A DNA stretch of 33,283 bases from Spirochaetia bacterium. Its GTDB lineage: Bacteria > Spirochaetota > Leptospiria > Leptospirales > Leptonemataceae. The number at the start of each line of letters is the position of its first letter. Position 1 is the stretch's first letter. The notes under the pieces are model-generated. The model had not been told where the DNA came from, searched no databases, and saw nothing but the letters and a program-made list of their open reading frames with translations. This document shows positions 8,277 through 15,097 of the stretch, piece after piece. A program made the position numbers and the translations under genes. Location: positions 1 to 33,283 of the forward strand of contig VFLI01000105.1 of NCBI GenBank assembly GCA_009885105.1, written 5' to 3'.

Positions 8277-8423
8277 TTATGGCAGGGTTGCCCTCTGCAA
8301 TGTCATATACTCGTACAATCCCCAGAGCGTGTACGACACGATTGGGATTACAATTCCGAGAACCAGTAACACCCACGGGTTATCCAGTAACCTCTGAATG
8401 GGACTTATTCTATTGTCTTCCAT
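8277..8423 (-). CDS. Small single-helix membrane subunit (48 aa)
   Basis: A 48-codon frame reading MEDNRISPIQRLLDNPWVLL and ending LQRATLP before a TAA. It has one strongly hydrophobic stretch (about residues 17-35, with VLLVLGIVIPIVSYTLWG). An almost perfect Shine-Dalgarno (AAAGGAGG) lies about 11 bases before the ATG. The gene overlaps the end of the upstream oxidase-like gene by 19 bases and is followed about 20 bases later by the subunit II gene. Size, topology and position match the accessory single-helix subunits of heme-copper enzymes (CcoQ-like, or subunit IIa of ba3 oxidase). No specific family is recognised. Confidence 0.75.
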   Translation of the reverse strand: MEDNRISPIQRLLDNPWVLLVLGIVIPIVSYTLWGLYEYMTLQRATLP

Positions 8424-9850
8424 ACAGCTTGCTCCTCCTTTAATATTCTTTTATTAACTTCGCCGCGGCCGCTGTGAGCTGCCGCATTATAAAAAAAATC
8501 CTTTAATCTTTTGATTCGTATGCTGCCTGAGACAGAAGATATTACGATGTACAGAAACATCAATCCACCGATCACAGCGACAAGTCCGCCCAGTCCCACG
8601 AGTCCCAGACCAAAATAATCGAGAAGTCCTTTCACATGCTGTTCGCTGCCATAAAGTTTGCGGCCCATGCCGTTCGCGCCCGCAAGAGCAAATCCCGTCG
8701 CAAATATTATCTGACCCGCGCCAAAAACATAAGGCTGCCTTACGCTAAGCCAGCGCGATTTCGCCGTCAGGTCGAATCCCATTCGCGGAAGAAGATCATA
8801 GGCTATTGCCATAAACGATACTGTAACGGCGCCGATTGCCGCATGGTAGTGCGCGGGAATCAGAGTAGTAGAATTTCGAATCAGAGATCCCAGAATAAAA
8901 CCTGTAACAGTCAAAGCCGCGCTTGAGGCGAAGCCGGCTATGCGTGAATCATACACACTGAGATGTGATTCCTTTCGCGAAAGATACAGAGCGCGGACGC
9001 AGAAAAACAGGAACAGAAGAGTGACTGGAAAAATCGTCCATCGCATGATAAAAACAAAGAAATAGTTGTAGTCCGAGCGGAATGTTTCCTGCATTGCCGC
9101 GGCAAGAGAAATAAGAGGCGGCACAAGAAGCAGGGCGAACAGTCCGGACGACCAGCTGCGGCTGATCGGCGGTCGTCCCGTGATAAGAGTCAGCAGCGCC
9201 AGCCATATAACGAGCTTCACGGCTTCCGTGGAAAAAATCAGAACATGCCCGCCGCCCCAGAACAGAAGCTCATAGTAGCTCTCCGGCTGCAGATTGCGCG
9301 GCGTCGTCATCGCCGATATTGCGAAAACTATCATTGCTGCGATGAAGGAAATCGCCGCTGTCCGCAGGCCCATAAAAGCCGCTGCCGGCAGAAGGCTTTC
9401 TCCGGTCGAAGGGATCAGGCGCCTGCTGACGATGGTCAGCAAAATCCCGGCGCTGCAAAGAATGAGTCCGGATAGAAAAACGGGATTGTCGATAACGGGA
9501 ATATAATTGGAGAGAATCGGCGCGCCCTGGAAGGCGCTTGCTGCTATCAATAGAAGGATGCCGGCAACAGTAAGATAAAAACCAACTCCGGCTCTACGGT
9601 TTTCTGTGCCGGGCAGCAAGAAATACATGGCAGTCATAAAACAGTGTAGCCAGACACCCAGAGACAGATTTACATGAACCACAAGACAGCGACGGAAAAA
9701 GACAGGATCCGTAAAAAAATCCGCCAGAATCGGAGTTCTGGCAATGCTCAGAACAAGAGCCAGAAGTCCGCTCAGGATCAAACTACCTACAGAAAGAAGA
9801 AGCCAGCGTCTTACACCGGCGATGCTTACATTTTTGCTTGCCGTTTCCAT
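8405..9850 (-). CDS. Degenerate heme-copper oxidase subunit I-like protein
   Basis: First gene of the operon, 481 residues and about 12 hydrophobic helices with the heme-copper fold. Recognisable sites are His59 (VVHVNLSLGVWL), a low-spin heme ligand, His202 in helix VI (FWGGGHVLIFS), and His334/His336 (PAHYHAAIGAV), which match the heme ligands of helix X. The HH pair expected in helix VII is absent; that helix reads around AAMQETFRSDYNYFF and FIMRW. The residue four after His202 is Phe, so the Tyr is also missing. The protein could thus bind hemes but probably not a normal CuB. It may be an electron-transfer or quinol-binding partner of the Gln-type subunit I, or a separate enzyme with a different metal site. 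The ATG at 9850 faces the Rrf2 regulator across 218 bases. Confidence 0.82.
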   Translation of the reverse strand: METASKNVSIAGVRRWLLLSVGSLILSGLLALVLSIARTPILADFFTDPVFFRRCLVVHVNLSLGVWLHCFMTAMYFLLPGTENRRAGVGFYLTVAGILLLIAASAFQGAPILSNYIPVIDNPVFLSGLILCSAGILLTIVSRRLIPSTGESLLPAAAFMGLRTAAISFIAAMIVFAISAMTTPRNLQPESYYELLFWGGGHVLIFSTEAVKLVIWLALLTLITGRPPISRSWSSGLFALLLVPPLISLAAAMQETFRSDYNYFFVFIMRWTIFPVTLLFLFFCVRALYLSRKESHLSVYDSRIAGFASSAALTVTGFILGSLIRNSTTLIPAHYHAAIGAVTVSFMAIAYDLLPRMGFDLTAKSRWLSVRQPYVFGAGQIIFATGFALAGANGMGRKLYGSEQHVKGLLDYFGLGLVGLGGLVAVIGGLMFLYIVISSVSGSIRIKRLKDFFYNAAAHSGRGEVNKRILKEEQAVWKTIE

Positions 9851-9881
9851 GCCCTAAAAAATCCTAAACCAATTAAAGACA

Positions 9882-9899
9882 TCGGAGTATTAAATCCGA
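9882..9899. promoter_or_regulatory. Inverted repeat TCGGA-N8-TCCGA upstream of the respiratory operon
   Basis: A perfect 5-base inverted repeat (TCGGA at 9882-9886, TCCGA at 9895-9899) with an A/T-rich centre lies 32-49 bases upstream of the first operon gene, in the divergent region shared with the Rrf2 gene. Its position would suit an operator for the Rrf2 or Crp/Fnr protein. The arms are short enough for chance, and no Fnr-type TTGAT-N4-ATCAA box was found in 9851-10068. Confidence 0.25.
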
Positions 9900-10068
9900 A
9901 ATTCTGGCAAGCTTTTTTTAACCGGTACAGGAAAAAAACTCAGGACTGCGCGGCTGAGAAAAATCATATCCTGATTCGGATGAAAGAGTCCTAGAATTCT
10001 TGTAGTCCAAAGGGATGCCTGATACAGTAGCAAAGGGTGTCTGACTCTGAATCGAAAGGAAAAACTAG

Positions 10069-10491
10069 ATGGTATTCACAAAATCTACAGAGTATGCCTT
10101 AAAATCGATGGCTTATATGGCTAAGTTTCCGGAAACCGATAATTTCCGAGTAAAAGAACTGTCCAGTCAACTTAAGCTATCGACCTCGTACCTGGCCAAA
10201 ATTCTGCAAAAGCTCACACGCCATGGTTTTTTAAATTCAGTTACCGGCCCCAGAGGAGGATTTGGTCTGAATGGAGATCCCAAAAAGATCAATATTCTTG
10301 AAGTGATCCGCACCATGGATGATGCCCGGGCTCTGGACAACTGCCTTCTCGGCTGGGCTGAATGCGGAGATAACAATCCCTGTCCGTTTCATAAAAGATG
10401 GAAGGTATTCAAGAATGACTTGCAAGATCATATGACGGCCACCACTATCCAGGATATGGCTGATGGATTCTGGCCGAATTTCAAACAGTAA
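10069..10491 (+). CDS. Rrf2-family [Fe-S] transcriptional regulator (NsrR/IscR-like)
   Basis: A 140-residue winged-helix regulator. The N-terminus MVFTKSTEYALKSMAYMA and the HTH region (about 28-50, ending YLAKILQKLTRHG) are standard for Rrf2. The cluster-binding loop holds Cys92, Cys99 and Cys105 (C-x6-C-x5-C) with His108 just after, at the positions where IscR and NsrR ligate a [2Fe-2S] or [4Fe-4S] cluster. Members sense NO (NsrR), cluster status (IscR) or redox state. AAAGGA precedes the ATG. It is divergent from the heme-copper operon, which suggests that operon is its target and makes an NO-sensing role plausible. The exact cysteine spacing does not settle which subgroup it belongs to. 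Confidence 0.92.
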   Translation: MVFTKSTEYALKSMAYMAKFPETDNFRVKELSSQLKLSTSYLAKILQKLTRHGFLNSVTGPRGGFGLNGDPKKINILEVIRTMDDARALDNCLLGWAECGDNNPCPFHKRWKVFKNDLQDHMTATTIQDMADGFWPNFKQ

Positions 10492-10597
10492 TGTGAGCAA
10501 AATCAGTACGCCAGTATGCGTTTTGTAATTGTGAGTTCCCAAAATAAGGGTTTTTTTCCGATTTTTTTTCCAAAATATCGATTTTTTTTTAAGAAAA

Positions 10598-10613
10598 TAC
10601 GACTTTTGTCGTA
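10598..10613. promoter_or_regulatory. Palindrome TACGAC-TTTT-GTCGTA, candidate Crp/Fnr-family operator
   Basis: A perfect 6-base inverted repeat with a 4-base spacer, the geometry of Crp/Fnr-family sites, 77 bases upstream of the Crp/Fnr gene start. A close relative (TATGAC-TATT-GTCATA) occurs at 11841-11856. The position suggests autoregulation. The surrounding T-rich runs (10550-10590) could be promoter UP-type sequence. Confidence 0.55.
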
Positions 10614-10689
10614 GAAACACTCGCCATGTCACGCATTGACTCCTGACTTTATATCTGTTATTAATCTAATTAAGGTACGGAGGTCATAT

Positions 10690-11391
10690 ATGTTTTCAAT
10701 ATGCGGACAAAGCTGTAAAAATTGCCAGGTTAAGAATAGAAGTATTTTCCAGGTATTTGATGGAGGCTGTCCAGAGAAGTTCGAATCTCAAAAGATGAGC
10801 TTCACATTTGAAAAAGGGGAAACCATCTTTCACAATGGCGATCCCTCCGAATATGTCTATTGCATCTGTTCCGGAATGGTGCAGCTTTTTCGGTCCAGCC
10901 AGATGAGAGACCAGTCCTTTGCCATTGTCACTGACGGCGCCGCAATCGGATACAGAGACGTCCTGGCCCGAGTTCCCTATCAGCACAATGCCCGCGCAAT
11001 GACCCGTACTGTTGTCTGTAAAATAAAGAGAGAAGAATTCTTTACAATGATGGGTAAGAATCCAGTCTTTATGTCCCGCGTTATTTCGGAATTGGCCGGC
11101 GGATGGCAGGAATCAGAAAAGCAGACATACAATCTGGGGGCCAGAAAAACAGTAGAAAGACTGGCAGATTTTCTGATCAATCTTAAAAACGGGCATCCAG
11201 AACTGAGCAAAGAGGAAAGTGTCGATTTTCCCTATACCAGAGAAACTGTGGCAACACTGCTGGGCACGACCACAGAGAGTGTGATCCGGGCTCTGTCGGA
11301 TTTCAAATCCAGAGGATATGTTGATTTTGTTGAAGGAAAACTGCTCCTGAAAAACGAACCGGCTCTGATGAAGATCGTGCTGGAGTCCTGA
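10690..11391 (+). CDS. Crp/Fnr-family transcriptional regulator with N-terminal cysteines
   Basis: A 233-residue protein with a cyclic-nucleotide-like beta-roll (FEKGETIFHNGDPSEYVYCI) and a C-terminal winged helix (TRETVATLLG, then TTESVIRALSDFKSRGYVD). The N-terminus has Cys5, Cys9, Cys12 and Cys27. This recalls the cluster-binding region of Fnr, but the spacing is not the classical C-x2-C-x5-C, so O2 or NO sensing by a cluster is possible but unproven. The recognition helix keeps Glu and Arg in the Fnr-like ExxxR pattern (TESVIR), while the Fnr Ser is Ile, so the DNA site may differ from TTGAT-N4-ATCAA. The ATG at 10690 has CGGAGG upstream; an upstream in-frame TTG at 10636 is less likely. 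Probably controls the adjacent respiratory genes or the CBM48/kinase genes. Confidence 0.9.
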   Translation: MFSICGQSCKNCQVKNRSIFQVFDGGCPEKFESQKMSFTFEKGETIFHNGDPSEYVYCICSGMVQLFRSSQMRDQSFAIVTDGAAIGYRDVLARVPYQHNARAMTRTVVCKIKREEFFTMMGKNPVFMSRVISELAGGWQESEKQTYNLGARKTVERLADFLINLKNGHPELSKEESVDFPYTRETVATLLGTTTESVIRALSDFKSRGYVDFVEGKLLLKNEPALMKIVLES

Positions 11392-11410
11392 GAAAGCCAA
11401 AATTTACGAG

Positions 11411-11482
11411 ATGAACAGGATAGACAGGAGTAAGAAGAAATAGGGAAAGCCTTTAAGGTTTTATCCTGACAATCCTGTTCAT
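11411..11482. repeat. Inverted-pair intergenic repeat, ATCCTGT family
   Basis: The left arm (11411-11433) contains ATGAACAGGATAGACAGG. The right arm (11461-11482) is a near-perfect reverse complement, TTATCCTGACAATCCTGTTC plus AT. The loop is about 27 bases. It lies just after the Crp/Fnr stop and before the convergent CBM48 stop, so as RNA the hairpin could act as a terminator or 3'-stabilising structure. Confidence 0.75.
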
Positions 11483-11495
11483 CCTGTTGAATGTA

Positions 11496-11804
11496 TCAGA
11501 CTACATCAATGACACGGTTTGTCGTGCCAAAGCTATTGACAACGCAACTGCAGTGATCGCGGTAACTGTGATCGCAGCCTTCATCACATTTCCAGTCTCC
11601 GTCTACAAAAAACTTGTATTCATAACGGCCTGGAGTCAGATGCAGGGTCACGGTCCAGGCGCCGTCACGGCCTTTCAGCATGCCAATGGTATTGGAATTC
11701 CAATCGTTGAACGTTCCTCCCAAAAAAACTTCCCGAGCATTGGGCGCCATGTAAGAAAAAAGCACCGGCCTGGCCGATTTGTTTTGTTTACTTGTAAATA
11801 ACAT
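11496..11804 (-). CDS. Small stand-alone CBM48 (glycogen-binding/AMPK-beta-like) protein
   Basis: A 102-residue protein, almost entirely one carbohydrate-binding module 48 of the isoamylase-N / AMPK-beta type. It has FLGGTFNDWN, then GRDGAWTVTLHLTPGRYEYK and FFVDGDWKCD, the usual strand order with the sugar-binding Trp residues. The C-terminal part adds four Cys (KCDEGCDHSYRDHCSC). No signal peptide or catalytic domain is present. Such modules usually target enzymes to glycogen or starch-like glucans; alone it may be an adaptor or regulatory subunit. The Shine-Dalgarno is weak. A palindrome at 11841-11856 lies 37 bases upstream of its start, which suggests control by the Crp/Fnr protein. Confidence 0.75.
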   Translation of the reverse strand: MLFTSKQNKSARPVLFSYMAPNAREVFLGGTFNDWNSNTIGMLKGRDGAWTVTLHLTPGRYEYKFFVDGDWKCDEGCDHSYRDHCSCVVNSFGTTNRVIDVV

Positions 11805-11840
11805 CTTAATTCAAAGATAATATAGACAGCATAAACAGTA

Positions 11841-11856
11841 TATGACTATTGTCATA
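11841..11856. promoter_or_regulatory. Palindrome TATGAC-TATT-GTCATA, candidate Crp/Fnr-family operator
   Basis: A perfect 6-base inverted repeat with a 4-base spacer, matching the site at 10598-10613 at 5 of 6 arm positions and with the same geometry. It lies between the CBM48 gene (minus) and the histidine kinase gene (plus) and is closer to the CBM48 start. Confidence 0.55.
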
Positions 11857-11951
11857 GGAATTCTCAAAAAAATCAACCCAGAATGGAATCAAGGTTGAGG
11901 TCGGGGAGGCAACTTACACTGAAAGGAAAGCAGTTCAGAAGCCCCGCCACG

Positions 11952-11999
11952 GCCGTTGCCACTGCCACTGCCACTGCCGTTGCCGTTGCCGTTGCCGCC
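11952..11999. repeat. Hexanucleotide tandem repeat GCCRYT, 8 units
   Basis: Eight consecutive 6-base units: one GCCGTT, three GCCACT, three GCCGTT, and one GCCGCC. It starts 93 bases upstream of the kinase ATG, in the same frame, but a TGA intervenes, so it is not translated as part of that gene. Tandem hexamers can change copy number by slippage and alter promoter spacing. Confidence 0.8.
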
Positions 12000-12044
12000 G
12001 CCAGGCCGGCAGTCAGAGAAAAGGGGATTTGAATCTGAAATAAC

Positions 12045-13412
12045 ATGAACTTAATTTACTTAATTTCATTTTTTCTGCTTCTATTCGCGGCTGGATTCAC
12101 GCTGGTCGGTGTAATCAGAATGGGCGAATGGTGGATACTGGGAGCTCCGGTGATGTTCCTTTTGATGGCCGGTCTGCGCATGTACGATCTGGCCCAGACG
12201 ATCCGGCCGGGGCCTCTGTATGTTGAATTCAACATTCCGGAGTTTCTGATTCTTGGGCTCAGCCTGTTCGCCGTGTTGATCGTTCTGATAACGGCAAATA
12301 TGGTTGTGCGCGACAAAATTTCGCTCTTCAACATGAAAAGCATGGCGGCGATGATGAACTCCATCGTCGAAACAGCTGTCGATGGAATCATTTCCGTTGA
12401 TGAAGAGGGCATAATCCGCACTTTCAATCAGAGTGCGGTCCGGATTTTCGGATACACTGCCGACGAGGTGATCGGTAGAAATGTGAGTCATCTGATGCCG
12501 TTTCCTCATTCGCGTGATCATGACAGGTACATAAGAGACTATATCCACACAGGACAGGCGAAAGTGATCGGCATCGGACGGGAAGTCACAGGGAAAAAAA
12601 AAGACGGCACGCTTGTTCCTCTGCATCTGTCGCTCGGAGAATTCTTTCATCACGACAGGCGTTATTTTGCCGGCATAATCCGCGATTTGACCCGGATCAA
12701 GGAGGCAGAAAGCGATATCCATCTGCTGACCCAGATGATCATCCGGATTCAGGAAGAAGAAAGAAGCAGAATATCGGCGGACATTCATGATTCGCTGGGA
12801 CAGTCGCTGGTGGCGTTGAATTATCTTGTCCAGAATCTGCTGATTCAGGTGGAGAAGGATCCGATTCTCCGAAAAGACTGCGCCAATATCATTGAATACT
12901 CCAGGAAAGTTATCAACAATGCAAGAGAAATTTCGCACACTCTGTCGCCGATAGGGCTGGCCAAAGGCGGATTGATTTCCGCCGTGAAAGAGCTGGCAGA
13001 ATCATTTCGTTCCGGCGGAAAAATAGAGCTGGTTCTTGATATCGATGATTTTGAAGGCTTCTTTCCTGGCAACTGGGAGATCAATCTTTACAGAATTATT
13101 CAGGAATCTCTTACCAATGCGTACAAGCACGCCTCTCCGACCCGGGTTGAAATAACAGCGCAGCGCTCCGGAGACAGTCTTACCGTTCGGATTCGTGACA
13201 ACGGAAAAGGAATCAAAGTGCGCAAGAGTCCTGGTTTGAAGTCTTCAAAGGGACTGGGAACTTTCATTATGGAGGAGCGCGCTTCCATGCTTGGAGGCGT
13301 CTTTGGTATAAGAAAGCCTCCGCAGGGCGGCACGGAAGTTGTGATAGAAATACAAAAAACGCAGGAAACTTCTCAAAGAGGCGGCAGGCATGACAACCGA
13401 AAACGAAAATAA
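12045..13412 (+). CDS. Membrane PAS sensor histidine kinase (FixL-like PAS, NarX/DegS-type kinase)
   Basis: A 455-residue kinase. Two to three hydrophobic segments lie within 1-86. A PAS domain (about 103-218) has strong FixL similarity: FGYTADEVIGRNVSHLMPFP and VIGIGREVTGKKKDGT. The position that holds the heme-ligating His in FixL (HxIGxGRxVTG) appears to be Lys173, so heme-based O2 sensing in the FixL manner is unlikely. The HisKA_3 dimerisation box RISADIHDSLGQSLVALNY gives His248 as the phosphorylation site. The ATPase has an N-box (QESLTNAYKHA, Asn359) and DNGKGI (about 385-390). No response regulator gene lies beside it, although this kinase class normally pairs with NarL-type regulators. 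It overlaps the next gene by 23 bases. Ligand unknown. Confidence 0.92.
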   Translation: MNLIYLISFFLLLFAAGFTLVGVIRMGEWWILGAPVMFLLMAGLRMYDLAQTIRPGPLYVEFNIPEFLILGLSLFAVLIVLITANMVVRDKISLFNMKSMAAMMNSIVETAVDGIISVDEEGIIRTFNQSAVRIFGYTADEVIGRNVSHLMPFPHSRDHDRYIRDYIHTGQAKVIGIGREVTGKKKDGTLVPLHLSLGEFFHHDRRYFAGIIRDLTRIKEAESDIHLLTQMIIRIQEEERSRISADIHDSLGQSLVALNYLVQNLLIQVEKDPILRKDCANIIEYSRKVINNAREISHTLSPIGLAKGGLISAVKELAESFRSGGKIELVLDIDDFEGFFPGNWEINLYRIIQESLTNAYKHASPTRVEITAQRSGDSLTVRIRDNGKGIKVRKSPGLKSSKGLGTFIMEERASMLGGVFGIRKPPQGGTEVVIEIQKTQETSQRGGRHDNRKRK

Positions 13413-13734
13413 ACAGAATCTGAAGCAGCCGACATTCTGGCCAGTGGTCTATCGTATTCAGGACGTTCCGGAGGATACGATAGAGATCGACAACATGGAT
13501 CTGATTGTTACCTGGGAAGTGAGTATGGCCGGACAGGATCGGAATTCAATTCATTACAACGGGATTGAGGAGATCAATGAACTCTTCCGCATTAAGATAA
13601 TAAACATTCTGAAAGACCGCGGTGGACTGTGTGTCCGGATCCAGAACGAAAAAATCGAACACAGACTGAACTACGCGCACGAAAGCAGCGTGATGACGGG
13701 CACCTATCGATTTATCGTTTACGCAAAGAAATAG
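13390..13734 (+). CDS. Conserved-looking hypothetical protein co-transcribed with the kinase
   Basis: 114 residues, not recognised. The ATG is inside the end of the kinase gene (23-base overlap) and preceded by AAAGAGGCGGCAGG, so it is probably translationally coupled. It is soluble, with no signal peptide or membrane helix, and has alternating strands (DNMDLIVTWEVSMAG; GTYRFIVYAKK) around a helix (IEEINELFRIKIINILKD). It is not a receiver domain: no conserved Asp/Lys pattern is visible. It occupies the place where a response regulator would be expected, so it may act with the kinase as an adaptor, but this is inference. Confidence 0.75.
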   Translation: MTTENENKQNLKQPTFWPVVYRIQDVPEDTIEIDNMDLIVTWEVSMAGQDRNSIHYNGIEEINELFRIKIINILKDRGGLCVRIQNEKIEHRLNYAHESSVMTGTYRFIVYAKK

Positions 13735-13792
13735 AACAAAGAGAATCTCGTAGAACAACCAATTTCATCAGAGAGAGGAATTGAAGTCAAAA

Positions 13793-15097
13793 TCACTCTC
13801 TTCGCATTGAGCGAACAAGGTCTGAAAGCGACACGGTTGCAAAAGAGCAGGCAGCGTCAGACATGGCGTAAGGCAGAATCAGTCTGCCTCTGTGGACCAG
13901 AGCTCCGCAGGTGTAAAGAACATTCGGCACATAACCTTCGCGCTCTTTTTTATTCGGAAAGAGCATAGGTTTTTCAAGACTTGCGATGACCCTGGATGGA
14001 TTGTCCAGATCTAGAAGATAGGCGCCGAGCGCATACCGGCGCATCGGACCGACGCCATGACTGATAACCAGCCATCCTTCCGTTGTCTCAATGGGCGATC
14101 CGCAGTTGCCGATCTGCACGAATTCCCAGGCCCGCCTCGGCTGTATAAGAGGGATCCGCGCGCCCCAGATATGGATGTTCCGGGAATACATTATGTAGAG
14201 GTTTTCAGCGTCCTGGCGCGAGATCATGGCGTAGCTGCCGTGAATCTTGCGCGGAAACAGCGCCATTCCCTTGTTTCGTATTTCCGGACCGCTCAAACTG
14301 TGGACATGGAATTTTAAGAAATCGATTGTCTGAATCATTCTCGGCACGACATCGTGTCCGTTGTATGCGGTGTATGTCGCGAAATATATTGCATGTCCAT
14401 CATCGTCCAGGAAGCGAACAAAGCGCGCGTCCTCCATTCCGTGCGATTCCACTGGGACGGCCGGAAAAAGGATACGTTCTGAAATAGGCTCATCAGGAGC
14501 GTAAGTGGCTTCATAGTCTGTCTGCTGATTTGTAAAATCGGATAGAAACAGCCTCGCAAATGTGTTCTTCTCACGGAAGCGGTGAATTTTGTGCGGAGCG
14601 GTGGTAAAACGCGTCGGTTTTGTAATCTGAATACTTCCGTTTCTGTCGACGGTGCCCTCACGAAATGCGATAGAAGAAATGTGACCCTCGCCGGTGGCGC
14701 GAAGACTCATAACAAATCGGATGGATCCGGAAGGCACACCCCTCTGGTCCGGGTGAATTACTATAGAGGGATTGAACAGCGCTGCCGCTTCTACAGAATA
14801 CTCCTGCGTGAAATACGCGCCGAGAAGGAGACGGCGCTCTTCAGACAGCCAGACCTTCCGGGGAATTAATCGACGGACTGACTCGAACTGGCTGCGCAGG
14901 AATTCCGGCAGATTTCGATGCCGCCCGGCAAAATCGGCCCATGTAATCCGGAGAAGGTCTTTCACATCAGATTCATTCAGAGCAAGAACTTTTGTGATTA
15001 TACGACGATGCCTTTCGTCGCCGAGGGGGCCAAGAGGGCGCAGAATTACCCGCGACGGATCCGGCGAAAGAACCAATTTTGATCTGTGGATTTTCAA
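13793..15097 (-). CDS. GH130-family glycoside phosphorylase/hydrolase (mannoside-type)
   Basis: A 434-residue five-bladed beta-propeller enzyme of glycoside hydrolase family 130, whose members phosphorolyse or hydrolyse beta-mannosides. The family landmarks are visible: FNPSIVIHPDQ, HGMEDARFVRF (catalytic-acid region, usually EDPRV), KGMALFPRKIHGSYAMISR, and NCGSPIETTEGWLVISHGVG. The start overlaps the stop of the upstream glycosyltransferase gene by four bases (ATGA), so the two are coupled and probably act on the same glycan. Substrate and choice of phosphorolysis over hydrolysis cannot be read from the sequence. It is cytoplasmic, as there is no signal peptide. Confidence 0.88.
   Translation of the reverse strand: MKIHRSKLVLSPDPSRVILRPLGPLGDERHRRIITKVLALNESDVKDLLRITWADFAGRHRNLPEFLRSQFESVRRLIPRKVWLSEERRLLLGAYFTQEYSVEAAALFNPSIVIHPDQRGVPSGSIRFVMSLRATGEGHISSIAFREGTVDRNGSIQITKPTRFTTAPHKIHRFREKNTFARLFLSDFTNQQTDYEATYAPDEPISERILFPAVPVESHGMEDARFVRFLDDDGHAIYFATYTAYNGHDVVPRMIQTIDFLKFHVHSLSGPEIRNKGMALFPRKIHGSYAMISRQDAENLYIMYSRNIHIWGARIPLIQPRRAWEFVQIGNCGSPIETTEGWLVISHGVGPMRRYALGAYLLDLDNPSRVIASLEKPMLFPNKKEREGYVPNVLYTCGALVHRGRLILPYAMSDAACSFATVSLSDLVRSMRRE

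Noticed and set aside
9851-10068. Canonical Fnr box upstream of the respiratory operon
   Set aside because: No TTGAT-N4-ATCAA or TAYGAC-N4-GTCRTA site was found. Only short inverted repeats are present.
11952-12044. Hexamer tract as an N-terminal Ala-rich extension of the kinase
   Set aside because: It is in frame with the kinase, but a TGA lies between the tract and the ATG.
12081-12938. 285-codon antisense frame under the histidine kinase gene
   Set aside because: No recognisable domain, and it is fully antisense to a well-supported kinase.
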